From positions 1-30,336 of the forward strand of contig DAOVLE010000035.1 in the NCBI GenBank assembly GCA_030631415.1: DNA of 30,336 nt, given 5' to 3'. A program made the translations under genes and the position numbers. Below, in pieces: positions 1 to 7,251 of the stretch; position 1 is the first letter of the stretch; every line of letters starts with the position of its first letter. The notes under the pieces were generated by a model that searched no databases, had not been told where the DNA came from, and saw only the letters and a program-made list of their open reading frames with translations. Source of the DNA: JAAEQG01 sp023133475 (GTDB lineage Bacteria > Planctomycetota > Phycisphaerae > UBA1845).

Positions 1-146
1 CCACCCACGCATTCGCGTCCCCCACCGCTAAAGCGGTGGGCCACCCATCGTAGGGCGGGTTCCACCCGCCGTCCCATGCCGCGAAGGCGGGTGGAACCCG
101 CCCTACAACCCGACCCAATCAGTACCGCGACCGTAAGGGAGCGGCC
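1..146. repeat. Intergenic repeat cluster: families R3, R1 and R5 side by side
   Basis: Three of the dispersed repeat families of this window abut here. 9-47 is an R3 arm (core of the type CCACCGCTAAAGCGGTGGG). 50-106 is a complete R1 hairpin: arm 50-70 (TAGGGCGGGTTCCACCCGCC), a 15-nt loop, and the exact inverted arm 86-106. 120-146 is an R5 arm (ACCGCGACCGTAAGGGAGCG). No ORF with coding character lies here. The perfect 21-bp stem of the R1 copy makes it a REP-like hairpin. Confidence 0.9.
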
Positions 147-193
147 ATCCGTCCCCCACCCCGTTCACTGCTCTCCCGAACCGCGATCTTGCG

Positions 194-202
194 TGTTATA
201 AT
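194..202 (+). promoter_or_regulatory. Extended -10 promoter for nadE
   Basis: The string TGTTATAAT at 194-202 is a TGn-TATAAT extended -10 with a perfect TATAAT hexamer. No good -35 is seen about 17 bases upstream, which is normal for extended -10 promoters. Transcription would begin near 209, leaving a leader of about 50 nt before the ATG at 260. This also argues against using the GTG at 215 as the start. Confidence 0.55.
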
Positions 203-259
203 CCCGCCGGAATCGTGGAACTGTGTGTTACGCCACGCATCAACAATCGGGCGGACGAT

Positions 260-1912
260 ATGAAAGCTGCACTCGTACAACTGAACCCCATCGTCGGCGA
301 CATCGACGGGAACACCGACAAGATCATCGACGGCATCAGCCGGGCACGGGACGCCTCCGCGGACCTGGCTATCTTCACCGAACTGGCCATCACCGGCTAT
401 CCGCCGCGCGACCTGCTGCTTAAGGACAACTTTGTCGAGCGTAATCTTGAGGCGTTGGAACGTATCACCGTCGCCGCGCGGGGGATCGCGGTTTTGGTGG
501 GCTACGTCAAGCCCAACGAAACCGGGCAGGGCCAAACTTTGCACAACGCCGCGGGGCTCGTGGTGGACGGGAAACTGGTGGGGACGCACCTAAAGGCCCT
601 TCTGCCCACCTACGACGTCTTCGACGAGCATCGTTACTTCGAACCGGGCAAGGGATTCGACGTTTACGCCGTCCCCACAACCTCGGGGCTTTGCAGGATC
701 GGCATCACCATTTGTGAAGACTTGTGGAACAACGAGCAGTTCACCGACCAGTCGATTTACGAGGTTGACCCGGTGGCGATGCTGGCGGCGGGTGGGGCAG
801 ACTTGCTGGTCAACCTGTCAGCCTCACCCTATTGGTCCGGCAAGCAGCGGGATCGGGCCGGCATCTTCGGGCGGCAGATTCGTGAGCATCGGGTGCCGCT
901 GTTGTACGTGAACCAGGTGGGCGGGAATGACGACCTGATTTTCGACGGAGCTAGTGCCGCCTTTTCCCCCGACGGGTCGATAGTGGCCCAGGCAGCGGCC
1001 TTCGAGGAAGACCTCCTGCTGGTGGATGTGCCGGCGGTCGAGGGCAATCGGCTCACCTCCTACCCCGACGACGTGGCTGCCATTCACCGGGCGCTCGTGA
1101 TGGGCACGCGAGATTACGTCGACAAATGCGGGTTCAAGGCGGTGTTGGTGGGCTTGTCCGGCGGCATCGACTCAGCCGTAACCGCCGCGTTGGCTGCTGA
1201 AGCTCTGGGGCCTGACCGTGTGTATGGGGTGGCTTTGCCGTCACGCTACAGCAGCGACCACAGCCTGACCGATGCCGAGGCGCTGGCCTGTAGCCTGGGC
1301 ATCGACTACCGCGTGATCGAGATCGAGGGTGTGCACCGGGCCATGGAGGCGGCGTTGGCTGGGCACTTTGGCGACCTCCCGCCTGGCATCGCCGAGGAGA
1401 ACATTCAGGCCCGGATTCGCGGCAACATTCTGATGGCATTGTCGAACAAGTTCGGTTGGATGGTGTTGACCACGGGGAACAAGAGCGAGATGGCGGTGGG
1501 GTATTGCACGCTGTATGGTGACATGTGCGGTGGGCTGGCGGTGCTCAGCGACGTGCCCAAGACGATGGTGTACAAGGTTGCCGAGCACATGAACGTCTCT
1601 GCCGGACGCGAGTTGATCCCCGAAAACACCATCACCAAGCCCCCGTCCGCCGAGTTGAAACCTGACCAGGTGGACCAGGACTCCCTGCCGCCTTACGACG
1701 TGCTCGATCGCATTTTGCAATTGTACGTCGAGCAGGAGCAGTCGGTGAGCACGATTGTGTCGCAGGGCTTCGCTGAGCCGACCGTGCGTGAGGTGGCCCG
1801 TATGGTGGACCGCAACGAGTACAAGCGTAAGCAGGCCCCGGTCGGCTTAAAGGTAACCTCCCGAGCCTTCGGCACCGGCCGCCGCATGCCCATCGTCGCC
1901 AGATACCCGTAG
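260..1912 (+). CDS. nadE: Glutamine-dependent NAD+ synthetase
   Basis: This cytosolic enzyme makes NAD+ from deamido-NAD+ and ATP, taking ammonia from glutamine: the last step of NAD biosynthesis. The 550-residue protein has the two-domain layout of glutamine-dependent NadE. The N-terminal nitrilase-type amidase (about 1-260) shows its three catalytic positions: Glu in IFTELAITGYPPRDLL, Lys in THLKALLPTYD and Cys in IGITICEDLW. The C-terminal ATP-pyrophosphatase domain has the P-loop SGGIDSA near residue 305 and the TTGNKSE motif. I chose the ATG at 260 because MKAALVQLNPIVGDI is the usual family start; an in-frame GTG at 215 lies only a few bases after the predicted transcription start. The gene is monocistronic, with repeats on both sides. 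Length matches the family; identification is secure. Confidence 0.96.
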   Translation: MKAALVQLNPIVGDIDGNTDKIIDGISRARDASADLAIFTELAITGYPPRDLLLKDNFVERNLEALERITVAARGIAVLVGYVKPNETGQGQTLHNAAGLVVDGKLVGTHLKALLPTYDVFDEHRYFEPGKGFDVYAVPTTSGLCRIGITICEDLWNNEQFTDQSIYEVDPVAMLAAGGADLLVNLSASPYWSGKQRDRAGIFGRQIREHRVPLLYVNQVGGNDDLIFDGASAAFSPDGSIVAQAAAFEEDLLLVDVPAVEGNRLTSYPDDVAAIHRALVMGTRDYVDKCGFKAVLVGLSGGIDSAVTAALAAEALGPDRVYGVALPSRYSSDHSLTDAEALACSLGIDYRVIEIEGVHRAMEAALAGHFGDLPPGIAEENIQARIRGNILMALSNKFGWMVLTTGNKSEMAVGYCTLYGDMCGGLAVLSDVPKTMVYKVAEHMNVSAGRELIPENTITKPPSAELKPDQVDQDSLPPYDVLDRILQLYVEQEQSVSTIVSQGFAEPTVREVARMVDRNEYKRKQAPVGLKVTSRAFGTGRRMPIVARYP

Positions 1913-1918
1913 CAGGGC

Positions 1919-2111
1919 AATCGCATCTAATTCACTGCGAAGCACGCAGAAAATGGAAAATTGAAAATGGAAAAGCGCGATGATCGCAACTGCGCTGGTG
2001 TGTTTAGCGGCGACAAGTCCACAGCGTTTAGCGGCGACAAGTCCACAGCGTTTAGCGGCGACCCGAAGGGGAGCGCGTAGATTGGAGCGCGTAGATTGGA
2101 GCGCGTAGAAG
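1919..2111. repeat. R6 plus R8 tandem repeats after nadE
   Basis: 1919-1974 is a copy of a composite repeat found again at 22696-22750 (CATCTAATTCAC, then GCACGCAGAAAATGG, then the R6 motif GGAAAATTGAAAATG). 2002-2066 holds two full and one partial copies of a 24-bp tandem unit (GTTTAGCGGCGACAAGTCC plus five bases). 2070-2111 holds three copies of a 14-bp unit GGAGCGCGTAGATT, the last diverged. The same R8 block recurs inverted at 20568-20677 and in direct orientation at 22818-22885. No gene is seen. Confidence 0.85.
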
Positions 2112-2146
2112 GAAGCGTGAAAACCTGACGCGATGGACTTCCCCAT

Positions 2147-3097
2147 TCACTCGTGTTGACTCGGTTGGACCGCGATCCATGCCCGGCGGGAGGTGGTTTC
2201 CCTGAATCCCCACTTGCGGTATAGAGCCCGCGCGGGTGTGTTGGCGCTGTCCACCGCCAGCGTGACTCCCGAAAAATCACGCGCGAGCATTTCTTCCATG
2301 CACTTGCGCATCAGGACGTGAGCAACACCGCGACGGCGGAATGACTGCACCACGCCCATATAAGCAACTTCGAGCACGTGGCGGCCTCTCTGAGGCGAAA
2401 GCAGCAAGATGCCCGCAGTCTCACCGTCCAGTTGGGCCAGAAACCACAGCGATGGGTCATGGCAACCGGTGGCGCGATGGCCTGACAGAATGTCCGCAGT
2501 CTGCCGGATGCCCCCAAGCCTCGGGCAATCAAGACTGTCCACATAGGTCTGCTCGAGCCCGCGAAGAAACTCGGCATGTCGGTGAGGGGCGTAAGTGAGC
2601 AGGTGCACGTCAGACATATGCGGCGGCGAAGGAAACGGCGTTCCGCGAGCGCAATCGGCGTAGAAAAGCTCCGCCAGGAACTCAAAACCACTCTCAGCCA
2701 AAAGCCTCTCGAAACGCACCTCGTGCGGTGAAGCCATCGCCTGCAACAAGATTATACCGCGTTGCCACGCTTGCTTTTGCAGTTCGTGCAGAACCGCGGC
2801 TGCGGCGCTGTGTGAGCGGTCTGTATTCCCAAGGGGGCTGAGGTGGATGATCGCACTGCGTCCCGGGGCTTCGATCACCAGGCCCGCAGCGACCAGTTGT
2901 CGCTCTTTGAGGGCACCGATCAGCATGTCAGTGTTCATGCCCTGAGCCGCCACGGTGTCCTCCAGGATTTGGATGCGCTGCTCCACGCGCAAGTCCGGGC
3001 GGGCACTGCCCGAGAGAACCAGGCGCAAAGCCTGTTCCCGCACGCGGCTGCCAGGAGGGAGAAGTTTGACTGTTTCGATTTCCGTGTTTGAGTTCAT
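2147..3097 (-). CDS. GNAT-family N-acetyltransferase
   Basis: The predicted product of 316 residues is a cytosolic acetyl-CoA-dependent N-acyltransferase. The C-terminal third carries the GNAT acetyl-CoA pocket: a beta strand (LEVAYMGVV) followed by the pyrophosphate-binding loop QSFRRRGVAHVLM, then LAVDSANTPARALYRKWGF, the usual last strand-helix of the fold. The N-terminal half (about 1-150) is less typical and may be a degenerate second GNAT unit, giving a tandem layout reminiscent of mycothiol synthase-like proteins; that is inference. I chose the ATG at 3097; an in-frame TTG two codons upstream is less likely. The substrate cannot be read from the sequence. The gene stands alone between repeats, upstream of tRNA-Ala on the same strand. 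Confidence 0.8.
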   Translation of the reverse strand: MNSNTEIETVKLLPPGSRVREQALRLVLSGSARPDLRVEQRIQILEDTVAAQGMNTDMLIGALKERQLVAAGLVIEAPGRSAIIHLSPLGNTDRSHSAAAAVLHELQKQAWQRGIILLQAMASPHEVRFERLLAESGFEFLAELFYADCARGTPFPSPPHMSDVHLLTYAPHRHAEFLRGLEQTYVDSLDCPRLGGIRQTADILSGHRATGCHDPSLWFLAQLDGETAGILLLSPQRGRHVLEVAYMGVVQSFRRRGVAHVLMRKCMEEMLARDFSGVTLAVDSANTPARALYRKWGFRETTSRRAWIAVQPSQHE

Positions 3098-3120
3098 GGC
3101 CAATGTTCGTCAGCGGCAAA

Positions 3121-3141
3121 GGCGGGTGAAACCCGCCCTAC
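3121..3141. repeat. R1 half-element
   Basis: A single arm of the R1 hairpin family, reading GGCGGGTGAAACCCGCCCTA, lies just upstream of the GNAT start. The partner arm is absent. Confidence 0.85.
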
Positions 3142-3201
3142 AATCTGCGTGCTCCGCGGTGAAATATCCGGGCTAGCGACATTGGCGTGACTTATGTCAA
3201 T

Positions 3202-3274
3202 TGGAGCCGATGGGGTTCGAACCCACTACCTCCTGGTTGCAAACCAGGCGCTCTCCCAACTGAGCTACGGCCCC
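3202..3274 (-). tRNA. tRNA-Ala(UGC)
   Basis: Read on the minus strand, the 73 bases fold as a complete cloverleaf. The acceptor stem GGGGCCG pairs with CGGCTCC (one G-U). The D arm is TAGCTCAGTTGGGAGAGC. The anticodon stem-loop is CCTGG-TTTGCAA-CCAGG with anticodon TGC (alanine, GCA/GCG/GCU-type codons). The T arm is GTGGG-TTCGAAC-CCCAT, and the discriminator is A. CCA is not encoded. It bounds the left side of the polysaccharide cluster; another tRNA-Ala bounds the right side. Confidence 0.97.
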
Positions 3275-3567
3275 TCGATTGCGGTTGTTCGCATGAGGCG
3301 ACAAGAATGCCTCCCCACGAGGCGGCGTTGCCTACAACACAAGCTCCTCAGCCAAGTATAAACACTTCCTGCTGACGGTCAATGTTCAGAGCAGCCAAAA
3401 CAGGAGTCGGGGTGTGGCCTTATTTTGGGGTCCGGTTGATTTTTTCGGTCCATACTCCAATTGGGACGGGTGGCCCACCGCTTTAGCGGTGGGGGACGCG
3501 AATCCTGACGCGATTCGTGTTCCCCAGGCCTTTAGCCGGCAAGGCGGGTAAAACCCGCCCTACAGCT
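3275..3567. repeat. Gene-free spacer with R3 and R1 repeats
   Basis: No coding region is seen between tRNA-Ala and the first glycosyltransferase stop. 3468-3537 is an R3 copy with both arms (core GCTTTAGCGGTGGGGGAC on the left, a decayed right arm). 3543-3563 is one R1 arm. The rest (3275-3467) is unique sequence with no recognised signal. Confidence 0.8.
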
Positions 3568-4599
3568 TCATGCGACACCTTCGAGGTAGCCGTTCAGCTT
3601 CTCTCGGTAGCGTCGCCGCTCACAATGTCGCCGGCACAACGCCCGTAGTTGCCCATCCACTCCGGCTAACAACACCAACCAGTGCACCAGAAGAGACAGC
3701 GGGTAAGCCCGCCAGGTGTTCAGTTTCGCGGAAATGCGCCGCGATTTGCGATGGTGGCAGTGCACGTGGAAGTAGCCGAACACCACCACCGCCATAAGCC
3801 AGAGCAGCCCATGGAAGAAGCCCCCAAAAACAAGCCCCACCATAACCGCCAGATTCCGCAGATGATACAACGTGTCTCGCAGGCCTTCCCCGATGTGGCC
3901 ATTGCCGAGGGCGTAACCGCGGAACTGGCGGTAGACAGCCGCCAGGGTGGCCCGTGGCCGCCAGTACACCACGGCGTTGCCGGCGAAATGCCAGTTGACT
4001 TTCATACGGCGGACCTTGTAGTCAAAAAGCGTGTCCTCAGCCGTGTAAAGCCATTCGGGAAACCCCCCAGCTCGCTCCCACAAGCGTTTCGTAAACGCCA
4101 TCGAGCGGCATGACGGGTTGAAGGTGGATGGATCGACCGGCTCCAACGCCCCGGGCATGGTGGCCAATCCCACCACCGCTTCCAGCAGGTCATGCGGATC
4201 GATCTTGTAGACGCCTGCCACAAAATCAGCCGTCGGATCGCCCTCGAACGGTGCGACGATCCGCTGCACCCAGCGCGGCTCCAGCCGGCAACCGGCATCG
4301 GTTAGCACGATGACATCACCGCCGGCAGCCGTGATACCGATGTTTCGGCCGCGGGCGATGTTGACACCGGGGGCTTTGATGAGACGAATGGTTGAGTTGC
4401 GTTCCGCCGCTCGGCTGATCAACTCGATAGTGCCGTCGGTCGAGCCGCCGTCCACCACGATGACCTCGTCGGGCCTACGGGTCTGAGCCGCTAGCGTCCC
4501 CAAGACGCCGGCGACCCCCGCCGCCTCGTTAAGCACGGTCATCACCAACGACACGCGGCGGGTTGTCGGCACAGATTGCAACAATTCGAGTTCCATCAT
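3568..4599 (-). CDS. Family 2 glycosyltransferase with C-terminal membrane segments
   Basis: The 343-residue product is a GT-A fold glycosyltransferase likely acting on a lipid-linked glycan at the inner membrane face. Residues 16-56 hold the nucleotide-sugar binding core (VSLVMTVLNE ... VVDGGSTDG). TDAG at 100-103 takes the place of the metal-binding DxD, and TAED at 186-189 is the expected acidic base motif. Hydrophobic stretches at about 249-280 and 299-315 would anchor the C-terminus. The start is MMELELLQ: an in-frame extension up to 4815 is possible but translates R4 and R1 repeat DNA and overlaps the next gene, so I reject it. It is the last gene of the minus-strand sugar cluster. Sugar and acceptor specificity are unknown. 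Confidence 0.88.
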   Translation of the reverse strand: MMELELLQSVPTTRRVSLVMTVLNEAAGVAGVLGTLAAQTRRPDEVIVVDGGSTDGTIELISRAAERNSTIRLIKAPGVNIARGRNIGITAAGGDVIVLTDAGCRLEPRWVQRIVAPFEGDPTADFVAGVYKIDPHDLLEAVVGLATMPGALEPVDPSTFNPSCRSMAFTKRLWERAGGFPEWLYTAEDTLFDYKVRRMKVNWHFAGNAVVYWRPRATLAAVYRQFRGYALGNGHIGEGLRDTLYHLRNLAVMVGLVFGGFFHGLLWLMAVVVFGYFHVHCHHRKSRRISAKLNTWRAYPLSLLVHWLVLLAGVDGQLRALCRRHCERRRYREKLNGYLEGVA

Positions 4600-4602
4600 C
4601 CT

Positions 4603-4704
4603 GTAGGGCGGGTTCCACCCGCCTTTCAGTCCAAAGTCCAAGGTCCAAAGTCCAAGGTCTCGCCAATCCCGGACTTTGGACTTTGGACCTTGGACTTTGG
4701 ACTT
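4603..4704. repeat. R1 arm followed by an R4 inverted repeat
   Basis: 4603-4623 is an R1 arm (TAGGGCGGGTTCCACCCGCC core). 4628-4704 is an R4 element: left arm built of TCCAAAGTCCAAGG units, a short loop (CTCGCCAATCCC), and the inverted arm GGACTTTGGACTTTGGACC onward. R4 ends 7 bases before the stop of the GT4 gene, so the GT2-GT4 junction is made of repeat DNA. Confidence 0.9.
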
Positions 4705-4711
4705 ACTGTCC

Positions 4712-6070
4712 TCAAAGAGGTTGGGGCACCCGCCGTAGCTGTTGTATGGTCTGCCGCACACGCCTCCAGCGTTCTTCATGGCAAGCCGCAAGCACCGTCC
4801 GATATACTTCGGCAATCTCTCGGGCGGTCTTGCCCCAAGAGAACATTGCCGCCCTTCTCAAACCACAGCCGATCAACTCCGCCCGTAACCCATCGTCTTG
4901 CAAAACCTTCGATATTGCCTCAGCCACGGCAGCCGAGTCATGCGGATCGACGATCATCCCCGCGTCGCCGGCAACCTCGGGCAATGACGCACGGTTGGAA
5001 ACGATCACCGGGCACCCACATGCCATCGCCTCCAACACCGGCAGACCAAACCCCTCAGCCGCCGACAACAACAACAGCGCCCGGGCTGACACCATCAGCC
5101 GGCTAAGCTCTGCGTCGTTGGGCGATCCCAAAAACCGCACCCGCTCGGGGTATTGCAGACGTTGATAAGCCAATCGAGCCGCCGAGCATTGCCGGTCGAG
5201 CGACCCGGTCAGCCAAAACTCGGGTGCGTCCCCTTGACTCCGCCACAGGTGGTCCATGGCCTGCAACGTGGCGGCGATGTTCTTGCGTTTTTCAGGCCCA
5301 CCCACGTACAAGACGTAGTTCTTCTCACGCAATTCCGGGTCGGCAGCCCGATCCGCAACCGGATCGACGCCGTTGTGGATCGTGCGGAGGCGGTCGGCGG
5401 AAACGTTCAACCGGTTTAGGCACTCGTTACGGACGTAGTCGCTCACCGTCACAATGCACCGGGCCTGCCGCACCGCCACACGCAGCGAAGCCACATAAGC
5501 CCATCGGTGCAAACGCGACGGGAAGTAGCCGGCTAGTGCTCTGTTACCGCTGATTCGACGGATCACTGAGACATGGGTGGCCCATCGCTTTAGCCGGGTG
5601 GCCCATCGCTTTAGCGGTGGGGGACACGAATGGTTCGCCGATTCGCGTCCCCCACGGCTAAAGCCATGGGCCACCCGGCCATCAGTGCATGTGTCACGGA
5701 GCATCAGGCCCGACAGCGGAATCAGGTCGTGAACGCTCAGCACCGCCGGCACCGGGCAGCGTAGCGGGACACCGGTATTCCAGGTAGCGTGGTAGAGATC
5801 GACCCCAGCCTGACGGATGATCGACGGCAACCGCACCTGCTCCCACCACAGACGCCGATGAGCCGGCAGAAACACGCGACTAAAATCGGTGATGCACAGC
5901 TCGACACCCGGTTCTCGAAGTTCATCCGACACTCTCTCCCCACACAACGCAACCGGTGTAACCCCGTCGTGCCGGCACAGTTCACGAATCAGCCGTGTGA
6001 CGTAACGTGACACACCGTCGCGCCGGCCGTCACACATCCTGGCATCGATCATGACTCGAATGGGACGCAT
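4712..6070 (-). CDS. Family 4 (GT-B) glycosyltransferase interrupted in frame by repeat DNA
   Basis: The 452-residue product is a retaining GT-B glycosyltransferase of the mannosyl/rhamnosyltransferase type. The N-terminal Rossmann domain (1-120) begins MRPIRVMIDARM and includes LSVHDLIPL. The C-terminal domain has NYVLYVGGPEKRKN and the EX7E motif at Glu339 and Glu347 within AAEGFGLPVLEAMACGCPV. Residues about 131-166 (GRVAHGFSRGGRES ... CPPPLKRWATRLKRWATH) are the translation of an R3 repeat at 5575-5676 and have no counterpart in the family. Flanking residues continue the fold in the same frame. The start is ATG 6070, with AGGAG upstream; a TTG one codon earlier is less likely. It sits mid-operon between a methyltransferase and a GT2. 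Confidence 0.88.
   Translation of the reverse strand: MRPIRVMIDARMCDGRRDGVSRYVTRLIRELCRHDGVTPVALCGERVSDELREPGVELCITDFSRVFLPAHRRLWWEQVRLPSIIRQAGVDLYHATWNTGVPLRCPVPAVLSVHDLIPLSGLMLRDTCTDGRVAHGFSRGGRESANHSCPPPLKRWATRLKRWATHVSVIRRISGNRALAGYFPSRLHRWAYVASLRVAVRQARCIVTVSDYVRNECLNRLNVSADRLRTIHNGVDPVADRAADPELREKNYVLYVGGPEKRKNIAATLQAMDHLWRSQGDAPEFWLTGSLDRQCSAARLAYQRLQYPERVRFLGSPNDAELSRLMVSARALLLLSAAEGFGLPVLEAMACGCPVIVSNRASLPEVAGDAGMIVDPHDSAAVAEAISKVLQDDGLRAELIGCGLRRAAMFSWGKTAREIAEVYRTVLAACHEERWRRVRQTIQQLRRVPQPL
5575..5676. repeat. R3 repeat inside the GT4 coding sequence
   Basis: A left arm present one and a half times (CCCATCGCTTTAGCCGGG, then CCCATCGCTTTAGCGGTGGG), a loop GAATGGTTCGCCGATTCG, and a right arm (CCCCCACGGCTAAAGCCATG). 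It is the same element as at 6243-6325 and 14530-14643. It adds about 35 codons to the GT4 gene without a stop. Imperfect direct matches flank it (TCACTGAGACAT at 5563, TCACGGAGCAT at 5694). Confidence 0.9.
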
Positions 6071-6106
6071 CAACTCTGCTCCTGCTCATTGCTGTCTGCG
6101 ACCGCC

Positions 6107-6143
6107 GGGTGGCCCATCGCTTTAGCGGTGGGGGACGCGAATG
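6107..6143. repeat. R3 half-element between GT4 and methyltransferase
   Basis: A left R3 arm with core CATCGCTTTAGCGGTGGGGG lies immediately downstream of the methyltransferase stop codon and upstream of the GT4 start. Confidence 0.85.
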
Positions 6144-6145
6144 CT

Positions 6146-7165
6146 TTATCCGAACACCACCGGGCGGGTGCCCCATGCCAGCATCGTCAACGTGCCGCCC
6201 AGGATCGAATCCACCCACGACTGCCGGGCCACCCAATCGGGGCGGGTGCCCCATCGCTTTAGCGGTGGGGGACGCGAATGGTTCGCCGATTCGTGTCCCC
6301 CACGGCTAAAGCCATGGGCCACCCAATTGGACCTCATAGCGGTTTGGGCACTTAAATTCGCGTCCCCCACGGCTAAAGCCATGGGCCACCCAACCACCGA
6401 CGGAGACGCCGGTGTCACTGACTTTGGACTTTGGACCTTGGACTTTGGACTTTGGACTCTTTGCCGGGCGGCCCAATCCGGCGACAGCCCCAACAGCCCA
6501 CGGCTCCAGTGGTCACCGACACTTTGCCAAAAGCCCGTAACGTGCAACTCGACAGACTCGAAGCCTGCCGCAATCGCCAATCGGCGAAGTTCACCTCTGC
6601 CGTAGGGGATTTCAGTCCCGTAAGGCCACCAACCACGCACCTCGAGATATAGCTTCCAAAGCCGATAAGGCACCCCAAGAGCGTGCGGAACGCTGATAAC
6701 CGCCATTCCGCCATCGCGCAGAACTTGCCGATGAGCCGCCACCGCCCGCCCACGCCAAGGCCCTTTGAAATGCTCGATCACGCCCATCGAGCAGGACACA
6801 TCAAACTGCCCCGTCAGTTCGCCGATGTCGGCGTGTAAATCGCCTTCCACGAAATTAGCTTTGAGTCCGAGGCGTTCAAAACGCACCCGAGCCTGGTCCA
6901 AAGAGCGCCCGCAGTAGTCAAGTAGCGTCACCTCTGCCCCACAGCCGGCCAGCAAGGCTGACAAATCTCCCCGCCCGCTGCCCAGTTCGATGGTCCGCAA
7001 TCCCTCGATGCCGTCGAAGGTGTGCTCGATGGCATCGCATACCAGAGCCCATCGAGGGTTGCATTGTTCGCGGAGAAGCTGGGCGGAGTCTCGGTCTGCG
7101 TCCGGGCTGTGCTGCCAAACGCGGTCCCAGGTTCCCACTTCGCATCCCACTACCGCCGAAGCCAT
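6146..7165 (-). CDS. SAM-dependent methyltransferase with repeat-derived insert near the C-terminus
   Basis: The 339-residue product is a class I methyltransferase, probably acting on a sugar or glycolipid given its neighbours. Motif I is ELGSGRGD at 60-67, the acidic residue after strand 2 lies in TLLDYC, and the post-I region includes SMGVIEHF at 126-133. Residues 1-235 are an ordinary domain. Residues 236-308 translate R4 and two R3 copies (QSPKSKVQSPKS; VAHGFSRGGHES; RPPPLKRWGTR). Residues 309-339 (PDWVARQSWVDSILGGTLTM and on) resemble the expected final strand of such methyltransferases, so the repeats appear to have entered ahead of the original tail. I chose ATG 7165, with GGAG 12 bases upstream; an extension to 7333 translates an R1 hairpin. 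Substrate unknown. Confidence 0.85.
   Translation of the reverse strand: MASAVVGCEVGTWDRVWQHSPDADRDSAQLLREQCNPRWALVCDAIEHTFDGIEGLRTIELGSGRGDLSALLAGCGAEVTLLDYCGRSLDQARVRFERLGLKANFVEGDLHADIGELTGQFDVSCSMGVIEHFKGPWRGRAVAAHRQVLRDGGMAVISVPHALGVPYRLWKLYLEVRGWWPYGTEIPYGRGELRRLAIAAGFESVELHVTGFWQSVGDHWSRGLLGLSPDWAARQRVQSPKSKVQSPKSVTPASPSVVGWPMALAVGDANLSAQTAMRSNWVAHGFSRGGHESANHSRPPPLKRWGTRPDWVARQSWVDSILGGTLTMLAWGTRPVVFG
6240..6463. repeat. Nested R3-R3-R4 block inside the methyltransferase gene
   Basis: 6243-6325 is a full R3 hairpin (both arms, loop GAATGGTTCGCCGATTCG). 6356-6392 is a second R3 right arm. 6420-6458 is a run of R4 units (GACTTTGGACTTTGGACC and so on). The block is bounded by two near-identical 20-base strings at 6222-6241 and 6462-6481 (17 of 20 positions agree), which could be a decayed target duplication, although part of the left copy resembles the R3 arm end. 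Confidence 0.85.
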
Positions 7166-7188
7166 TGCCACGTGATCTCCATTCAGAT

Positions 7189-7245
7189 GTAGGGCGGGTT
7201 CCACCCGCCACACGCTCCCGCAAAGGCGGGTAGAACCCGCCCTAC
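7189..7245. repeat. Complete R1 hairpin
   Basis: Left arm 7189-7209 and inverted right arm 7225-7245 with a 15-nt loop, one mismatch between arms. It fills the junction between the methyltransferase start and the GT2 stop. Confidence 0.92.
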
Positions 7246-7251
7246 AAAGTC

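Noticed and set aside
1..147. Possible CRISPR array from regularly occurring short repeats
   Set aside because: The repeats are palindromic pairs with variable spacing, are scattered over the whole window, and no cas gene is present.
4600..4815. N-terminal extension of the GT2 protein
   Set aside because: The extra 72 residues translate R1 and R4 DNA and overlap the GT4 gene; the glycosyltransferase fold starts at MMELELLQ.
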